A stretch of DNA of 43,254 nt from Clostridiales bacterium (lineage in GTDB: Bacteria; Bacillota; Clostridia; Christensenellales; Borkfalkiaceae): the NCBI GenBank assembly GCA_022508245.1, contig JAFLVO010000008.1:1-43254 (forward strand). Direction: 5' to 3'. The notes below the pieces were generated by a model that was given only the letters and a program-made list of their open reading frames with translations, made no database searches and was not told the DNA's origin. A program made the translations under genes and the position numbers. Positions 32,878 to 41,900 of this stretch are shown here, one piece after another. Every line of letters begins with the position of its first letter. Positions within the stretch are counted from its first letter, which is position 1.

Positions 32878-32906
32878 ATTATATAAAAAAGCGGATAAAA
32901 AGTAAA
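32878..32906 (-). promoter_or_regulatory. Putative promoter of ileS
   Basis: Minus strand TTTACT (32901-32906), 17-nt spacer, consensus TATAAT (32878-32883). It would start a leader of about 290 nt that includes the whole inverted-repeat segment. Confidence 0.45.
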
Positions 32907-32918
32907 GCAAAACTCTTT

Positions 32919-32959
32919 AAAAAAATTATAGCGCGGAGAAATCCGCGCTATATTTTTTA
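32919..32959. terminator. Terminator of the giant surface protein gene
   Basis: TATAGCGCGGA (32927-32937), GAAA loop, TCCGCGCTATA (32942-32952): perfect 11-bp stem with A-run before and T-run after, so active in both directions. It lies 37 nt after the stop of the giant gene. Confidence 0.9.
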
Positions 32960-32995
32960 AGTTGTAGCATTGTTCTTGACTGCCGTCGCCTTCAA

Positions 32996-35900
32996 TTATT
33001 CAGTGAAGTCTTCCCAGTCATCGCCTTCGTAGTAGTCGTCGAAGCCTGTATCGTCGTAGCCACCTTCGTAGTAATCGCCGTAATAGATGTTTGCATTGTT
33101 TTCACTTGCAGCCTTCAACGCTTCTTCAAGCGCCTTCTTGTTCTTCCTTGACATACGAATCATCGCGATGATGAAGATAAGAAGTATTACAACAATAGCT
33201 ATTACAAGGAGGGTGTTGGTATCTAAGTTGAAACCTGCTCCGGGGTTGGAAGGTGTAGGAACGTCAGGTACTTCTACGGCGAACTTGAAGGTCAGAGGAT
33301 CGCTCGTGCCGTCTTCCCAGACGTACTTGCTGGTGTTGATAAGTCTTACGGATACGATGTACTCGCCGTTTACCAATACAGCCGTGTATGCCATCGTCTT
33401 TGCATCATAGTTCATTATGATTTCTGCTATGTGCTCGGGACTAATGATATATGTGCCGGTGTTGCCCTGTGCAATGAAGATGCTGTTTAATTGCTCGGGC
33501 GTGAGGTTGTCGGCGAACAGACTCTTAACGGGAACTTTGAGCTTCTTCTTCTCGATTTTGAGGTCGAAGCTGTTGTCCTTATCGGAATCTTCGAACGATG
33601 CGTCGCCTTCATCCTTAGGCTTAACTTCAATCTCGTAGTCACCGGGATGAGGAGCTACGCCGCCCTTGCCGGTTTCTTCGTCCTGAACGATATCTGCACC
33701 CGTTGAGTTGCCGTCCTTATCAGTTACGCTTGAATCAATGTTGCCGTTTTCGTCCTTCTTGGTCGAGGTATTCGATTGATTGCCTGCGGGATCTGTAACT
33801 GTGGAGCCTACACCGTTCTCGTCGGGCTGACTCGTGTTCATATCCGTTGACTTGTTCTTGCTGTCGGTAACGGTGGAATTTGTATTGCCTTCGTCGTCTT
33901 TACCGGTTGTAGCACTACCCGTAGTCTTGCCGTTGCCGTCCTTAACTTCGGTTTCGTGGTTACCCTTGTTATCCGTGCCGTCGGTTACGTCGGTTACGGT
34001 ATCGCCGTCTCCGTCCTTAACCTCGGTTTCGGTGTTACCCTTGGAGTCGGTATTGCTTTCAACCGTGCCCTTGGATTTGCCGTTCTCGTCGGTTGCGTCG
34101 GACTTGAAGTTGCCGTTGCCGTCCGTTTCGGCAGAGGACGATCTGTTGTCGCCGTCGGTAATGGTTACGGTGTAGTTGACAGACCTTGCTAAGCCTTTTT
34201 CTATCTTGACGCTACCGATTACTTTACCGTTGCTGTCTTTGATAGTGCCTTCGGTTTTGTCAGTATTCCACTCAATCTTACCGAACTTGCCGTACTGGTC
34301 AACAACCTTTTCGTTGACTACGTTTGCATTCGAATCGGTATAGATAGTAGTTCTGTCGCCGTCCTTATCCTTATGAGAGGTAATCATGTTACCGTCTTTG
34401 TCGGTCTGAACAGTCGTTTCGGTCGTCGTTCCGTCCGTGTACTTGACTTCGATATTGGAATACTTGTTGCCGTCCGAATCGGTCTTTACATACGAATTGG
34501 TTATGCTTCTGTCATCGTTTCTTACGATTGATTCAGTTTCAACCGTTGCCTTTCCGTCGGGAGTCGTAGTTATCGTAGTCTTGGACTCGCCGGGCTTCGT
34601 AGGCTTCCTTTCGGGCAATTCGACTATCTGGGTCGTTTCGCCTTTTTCGGAACCGGTGTAGTCGGTTATATGAGTTATGCAGTTGCCCTCATCGTCCCTC
34701 GTTCTTGTGGTAACGCTAAGGAGCTTGCCTTCGGGTGTGGTTACGGTAGTAGATGAAATCTTACCTGTACCGCCTTCGATGCCGTCCCATACGGGCGAGT
34801 CGATAACCATAACTATGTTGCCGTTATCATCGGTAGTGATGTGGATATGTCCGCCTTCTTTAGTAGTAAGACATACATCCTGCATACCGGGCTTGTAACC
34901 GTTGATGATATCGTCGAGCGTAAGGTCGGGATCGTAATCCGTGTTGCCTTCCTCGTCCTTAGGAATATCAGGATTAGGTGTAGGATTAGGCATTTCGAGA
35001 GATCTGATCTCTGCCGTCAACTCGTAGGTCGAGTGATCCATATCAACCACATAGTTGCCTGCGTCTGCGCCTGCAAGTTCGTATCTGATAACTTCAACGA
35101 GTTTTTCCTTGCCTGCGTGTCTGTCTGCGAACTGACCTACTGCGGTTGCCGTTACGGTATCGCCCTGAACTACGCCGTTAACAACCATCGCCGAATAGTT
35201 GAAGGTTACATTTACGGTTCCGTCGTAATCCTTATCTTCTGCGGTAACGCCCGTTACCGTGATGATGAGAGGAGTTACTTCGAATACGCCTGCCTTTCCA
35301 AGGTATGCGCCTGCGCCGTTCCAAGTACCCGTGAAGGTTACGTTGTAGTTGTCTGCATATCCGCCGCCAAGCTGGATACCGACGATTGCGTACTTACCTG
35401 CGTTGAGCTTGCCAGTGCCTACGTCAACGGAGACGATAACGATTTCGTTAATATCTTCGCCTGAAAGGACTTTGTCAAGGTCGCCTCTCAAAGTAACGAG
35501 ACGTCCGATCTGCGCATTGAGCAACGAGCCGGTTGCGTACCTGTTGTACTCTGCGGTTGCGTTACCTATGGTAATAAGCAGATCAATCTTGGTTACTTCT
35601 ACGGTTACTTCGTAGTTTTCGGGAAGTGCGTAGTTGGGATCGTTTTTTTCAACTACCGTGAGGGTATATACGCCTGCGTTAGGTCTTGCGCCGAGGTAAT
35701 CGGACTTAGCGTCTACGCCGTTCCTTATATACCTTACTGCAAGCAGGCACTGCGTGCCGCCTACAACGCCGGTGGTAATCGTAGGCTCTGTGAAGGTTAC
35801 GCCGTATTCTGCGGAGTAGTTGCCTTCCTGACCCATGGTTACCTTTTCGTTGTCGTCAAGGTGCCAGTTGATATCAACGACTTTCTTCTCTATTACGTAA

Positions 35901-38900
35901 GCGCCTTCGCCGTTAGTAAATACTATCTTGAGCTTGTAGCCCATGAATTCGTATCTGTCTGCTGCGATTTCGATATCGTACGAACCTGCATTGAGGATAG
36001 AACCAATCGTTGCGCCCTTGAGCGAAACGCTCGTTATCTTACCGATTATGCCTGCCGTATCCGTGATATCGTTGCCGTCGAAGTCAGCCGAAGTAATTGT
36101 AAGTTCTGCCTTGAGTTCGTCGGAAGTAGGAGCCTTCACGCCGTACGTCTTGGTTATCGTGCCGACAGTTATTACGAGCTCTGCCGCCTTAACGGTTACC
36201 GTTACATGTCCGTAGAGCGTCGTGTGGTTAGCTGCCTCTATCTTGTAGTGGAGATAATACGTACCTACGTTTGTTACGGATTCAGTAGTCTTATATTCGC
36301 CGTCTGCAGGATCGGTCTCAGAGGTATTTACAACGTAGGTAATAGTTGCCGTGTTGTTTATACCCTTCAATACTATGTCGGCTGCGTTGAGGCTTACAGT
36401 CTGTGCTTCGCCGCTTTCGTACATCGTAATGTTCTGGAAGTTGACTTCAATAGTAGCTTCTACGATGTAGACCGTAATTTCTGTGCCCGTAATGAAGTAG
36501 TTGACGGATTCTGCCGTGCTTTCGAGAGTTACGTAGAATCTGTAGCCTTCTGCACGAACGTCGGTAGCCGTTTCGTCGCACTTGACAGCCGTGATGCGTA
36601 CCGAGCCTGCCTCGCCTGCAGCAATCTTGTCTGCATTTGCGATTTCAGCCGAGATATCGGGCTGGTAGCCGCTGTAAACATGCGTCCACTTGCCGTCGGG
36701 TTGAGTGAGGTTATCGGTGTTCCAATAAACGATCAGCTCAATCTGCTTGATCTCTGCCGAAAGCTCGGGAAGCTCGGGAGCAGTGAACGAGTAGTTATCC
36801 TTATCTGCGCCGTCAAGCGTAATTGTTACGTTTACTTTGACGCTCTTCGCTGCGTTCTTGTCTTCGAACTCGCCTGCGAACGAGAAGGATACGTCGTCGC
36901 CCTCTACCTTTCCGCTGACCGTAACTTTCGAGGTGTCGAGCGTTACGTTCGTGGTGCCGTCGTAGTACTTTTCTGCTGCGGTGATGGTTTCTGTACCCGC
37001 AAGGGTTATAGTCTGCTTGCCTACCTTGAGAGCTCCGAGCTTGAATTCGATTGTAATATCTTCGGTGTGAAGCTCTGCAACGAATTCGTAAGCCACATCG
37101 CTTGCAAGGAGGTATCCGCTGTTCGAGTAGTTAGCGTTCTTTAACGTAATTGTGAACAGGCTGTACAGGTCTATATCTTCGGGGAGAGTATCTCCGCTGC
37201 TCTTAATGAGTGCTTTGATCTTGTTTGCTACGTTGCTGTTGCTCCAATCGCCGTAGGTTGCCGACTGTTCGTCAATCGTTACCGTCAAGCTCAATGCGCT
37301 GACTATAACGGTGAGAGTGTCGTCTTCAACCGTGTAATTCTTGGTGTCAACGATGATAGTTACAACGTATTCGCCTACGTGCAAGCCGTATTCGCTTGCG
37401 CTGACGGTAAGTCCGCCCTTTGCGTAACGAATTTCGTACTCGCCTGCTTCAAGTCCTGATACAACGGGAAGCGTTTCTATTGCTGCGTTGTTGAACTTCT
37501 TGGTGTAGGTCTTATCCTGAATTCCGCTGAGGTTCCAATTTACGGTGCCTACCTTCTTGGTTACGACGAACGCGCCGTTGCCGTTTGCAAGAACTATTCT
37601 TGCGCCGTCGTATTCGCCTGCCGTTACCGTAAGGCTGTAAGTACCTGCGTTGGGTTTGCCTGCTTTGAGCTCGCCGTCTATGCCGGTTACGCTTACTGCG
37701 GTAATGTTGCTTAAAATTGTCTGCCACGTGCCTTGCTCTACGGGCTGACCTTCACGCGTGATTGCTTTAACTTTGAACGCGTTGAGCAGTGTCACGCCGT
37801 CCGTGAAGTTGTAGCCGTAGGTTTCGGTAAGTTTGCCGTCAAGCTCTATGACGTAGAGTTCGTCTTTGACGATTACCGTTATATAACCCGTCTTGACGTT
37901 GTGGTTAGCTGCGGTAATTCTGTAGTAGAGCCTGTAGGTGCCGTCTGCCGTAACTTCGGGCTTCTCGCTGCCGTAGGTGCCGGTAGCTTCGCCTTCGCCT
38001 GTTACGAGCTCGTACTCAACCTGAACGTCGTTACCTGCGCCCTGAAGAACGATATCGCTCGTTTCAAGACCTACCTTAGTAGCTTTAACAGGTGAGATAT
38101 AGAGTGACGTGCGCGTTACAAGTACGTCTGCCGCTTCAACGACGAACCAACCTATAACTTCGTTTGCAATCTCGTAGTATTCAGCGATGTTGCAGCTTTC
38201 ATCAAGTACTATCTTGTACCTGCCTACCTTTGCAAAGCCGTTTACTACGTCGCCTGCTTCGAAGAGTACCTTGAACTTAACCGATACGGTGGGAAGTCCC
38301 TCGCCGATGAGGTCGAACTTGTCGCCGTTTTGGTCGGTTACCGTCCAGCCGGTAAGTTTAGCGCTGTTGCTCTTGAGTTGAGCGTCTTCGCCGTAGGTTG
38401 CTACGATATCGTCCTTGAACTCTATCGTGATGGTCATGTAGATGACTGTGTACTCAACCGAACCGTCTACAATCTCGTAGTTGACTGCGTCGGAGCCTTC
38501 AAGGAGGTAATATGCCTCGTGAGGACCCTTTTCGCCGCTCAAGCCAACGGTCTTGCCAAGGCGGACTGAATCGCCTTCGAGAACGTTTTCGGTATTAAGC
38601 ACCGCGTAGATTTCGGGAGCCTTACCATTGTAGTAATGGGTCAAGCCCTTATCCGTGGTAGTGAGAGCCTCAAGGTTCCAGGTTACGGAAAGCTTAATCG
38701 TCCAGATTTCAACGTTCTGAACCTGCTTCTGGCTGTTGCTTTCGTCAAGGACGTAGTTGCTTGCATCGCTGCCCGTGAGCTTGATTTCGATTGCAACGTT
38801 GTACTTGCCTGCGTTTGCACTTTCGAATGCGCCCGAAACGAAGAGGTCAAGGCTGTCGCCCTCTGCCAAGCCGTCTATCGTAGCGTTGTTCGTTACGAAG

Positions 38901-41900
38901 TTGACGTTTGTGGTTCTGTCGTAAATCCTGCTCTCTGCCCCTATACCGTTAACGCTTACTTTACGTTGTGTAATTATGAGTGAGCCGCTGACTGCTTCGG
39001 ATACTTTGTAGTTGTGAGCCTTCGAGCCAACGCCCTCAGCCGTGTTGATTACGATTGCGTAAGTGCCGACTTTGAGGTATCCGCCCGAGCTGAACATCGT
39101 GCCCTGCAAGGTAAGAGTGATTACCTGGCTGACTGCGTCGGGAAGTGCTTTTCCGTTAATATCCTTAACTTCAAGTTCGTCCGTCAACGCTTCGATTGCC
39201 GCTGCAAGGTCTGTTTCAGTCCAGTAGTCCTCGCCGTAGGTAACTTCCTTGGTCTCGGGAAGGGTTATCTTCACTTCGAGAGGAGTTACTTCGTACGTGA
39301 ACGAGCCGTTTGCGTCGTAGTGGTTGCCGTTTACGTCAACTGCCTTGAACGCTACGGTTACGGTACCGTTGGTTACGTCAAGCGCCTTGAGCGATTCAAC
39401 CCACTTCGTTCCGTCTAAGCTGTACGTCCAGAGGAGTTCAGCTCCGCCGACCGTAGTTGCCTTCTTCGAAACTACTACGTCGTGAGATGCGCCGTCGTAA
39501 ACGCCCGTGTAGCCCGTAACTTCTGCGCCCTCAACCGTTGCGGGAGTTACGCTTAACGAGCCGAGCTGCCACTTGATGACGTAGTTCTTGTTCGTATCGT
39601 TGGAGGTTCCCTTGAGTGCGTACGTGCCTACTGCAACGTAGGTGCTGTCGGGAAGGTTTCCGTCGATTGCAAGGGTAATTCTAAGGTTTGAACCTTCGTA
39701 GTCGCCTGCGATTGCGTCATTTGCAAGTTCTGCAAGTTTTGCTGCAACGCCTGCCTTGGTAAGCTGGCCGTATTCAACCGTTGCGTCGCTTACGGTTACC
39801 GTTACTTTGCGCTGTGCAACTACGTATACGTTGATGTTGCATCCGTCTGCGAACGTGATGGGATCGTGGTAAGCGTCGTGGTCGTAGGTGCCTTCAACCT
39901 TGACGGTATAAGTGCCTGCGTTGAGCGTTCCGCTTACTGCGCGGCCTTCGCTGTCAACAACCGTGAGCTTAATTGCGCTTTCGAGTGCTTCAATGCGCTC
40001 GGAATCCTTGACTTCTTCGCCGTCCTGGAGCCACTTGAAGCCTGTAAGTGCCTTGAGTGCTGCAAGGAGGTCTCCGCCGCTCAAAAGCCCGTCGCCGAAC
40101 GTCTTGTTGATCTTGCCCGTGAAGGAGATCTCGTAGAGAGCTGCTCCCTCTTTGACGTCGATCAGGATGTAGCCGTCTGCTCTGTTGTGGTTGTCTGCTT
40201 CAACTATGAAGTAGAGCCTGTATTTAGCCTGCTTATTGAATACGTGCGAAAGCCTGTTGCTTGTGAATACGCTGTCGTCGGGTTTATTTGCCTGACCGCC
40301 GATTTCTTCAACGAGAGCATACCTTACCGTTACGGAAGATCTGTTGTATTCTTCGCCTACGAGGGTAATTCTGTTTTCGGAAATGCCTACGGTCTGTGCT
40401 TCGTCCTTATCCGCGTTGAGGGTGATTATTTCTGCCTTGTCAACGTGCATATCGGCTTTCTTGACGACGAGCGTGCCGTACGTGCCGTTAGCTATTACTA
40501 TCTTGTAATTTACGGTATCGTTAGCTGTGCCGATTACCTGGTAGCCCTTCTCATAAGCTGCAAGATATCCGCTCTCGGGAAGGTTATGATCGAGTGAAAG
40601 CTCAATTGCAAGGGTCGAGCCTGCGAAGTCGCCTGATATAGTGAGGAGATTCTTAAGCTCTGCTCCAACGTTTGCGTTCTCCCAATCGCCGTAGGTGATA
40701 TATGCGGGAAGGTTTAACGTTACCGTTACTTCGCGCTGTGCAACCTTAAATGCATTTACGTTGCAAGCTCCTACGAACGTGATAGGTGCCAACAGCTCGG
40801 GATCCTTGGTGTTGTAGTTGAACGAACCGGTTATCTTAATCGTGTAGGTGCCTACGGGGATGAGGTTACCGGAGTGATATTCGTTGCCCTCGCTGTCAAC
40901 AATCGAAATAGTGATTGCCGCTTTGATTGCATTTACAAGGGCCGTGTTGTTTGTAACTTCAACACCGTTCTCGTACCATTTAGCACCGAGTGCCTCGATT
41001 GCCGAAAGGATATCTGCCTGCGAGGGAACCTTGTCACCGTACTTGCCGCCGTTGACGGAGCCCGTGAATTCAATCTCGTAAACTCTGCCTTCAACGATTA
41101 CGTCGATAGAGCCGGTTGCGGTCTCGTGGTTTGCTGCCTCGATAATGTAGTACAGCTTGTAGTTGCCCATTTCGAATACGCGTGAAGGCTGGGTCTCGGT
41201 GTATGCGCCGGGTTCTTCGCCCTCGCCTACCAATGCGTACTTGATGACAACCTTGGTGTTTTCTTTATCTACAAGGGTAAGTCTTCCAAGACCTATGCTT
41301 ACGGTCTGAACCTTATCCTTTATGTAGTAGAGGTTTATTGCAGATTCGTCAACCTGAATTTCAGCCTTTTCAACTATGATATTTCCGAATACAGAATCTT
41401 CGGATACGGTGTAGTTTTTAGCTGCGGTGTTGTAGGTTGCCTTAATCTTATACGTGCCTACTGCGAGGTATCCGCTATCGGGAAGCGAAGTTACGTCGAG
41501 CGCAAGGGTGATCTGGAGGTCGGAGCCGAGGAAGTCGCCCGAAACGTTCTTTATAAGAAGGTTCTGGAGTTCTTCGTCAACGTCTGCGTTCGCCCAGTCG
41601 CCGTAGTGGATCTTGACATCGTTCAGCGTAACGGTTACTTCGAGTCTGTTTACAACGTATGCGTTGAGGTTGCAGTAATCTGCGAACGTTACTTTGTAGT
41701 TGATATCTTCAACGTCGTAGGTGCCGGTAACCTTGATGGTGTAAGTACCTGCGTCGATTATCGAGCCTGCCTTCTTTTCGTTGCCGTCGCTGTCAACAAC
41801 CGAGAAGGTTACTGAATTGAACAATGCCTCGATAGTAGCCTTGTCTTCGACTTTCTGGCCGCTTGCAGTCCACTCGTAGTCTAACTTCTGGATCATTTCA

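Noticed and set aside
32580-32880. T-box riboswitch before ileS
   Set aside because: The conserved AGGGUGGNACCGCG-type antiterminator motif and a terminator pair before the start are not present.
35861-37144. 427-residue frame opposite the giant gene
   Set aside because: Cys- and Tyr-rich mirror of repeat coding DNA, with no domain. The minus-strand frame is clearly the real one.
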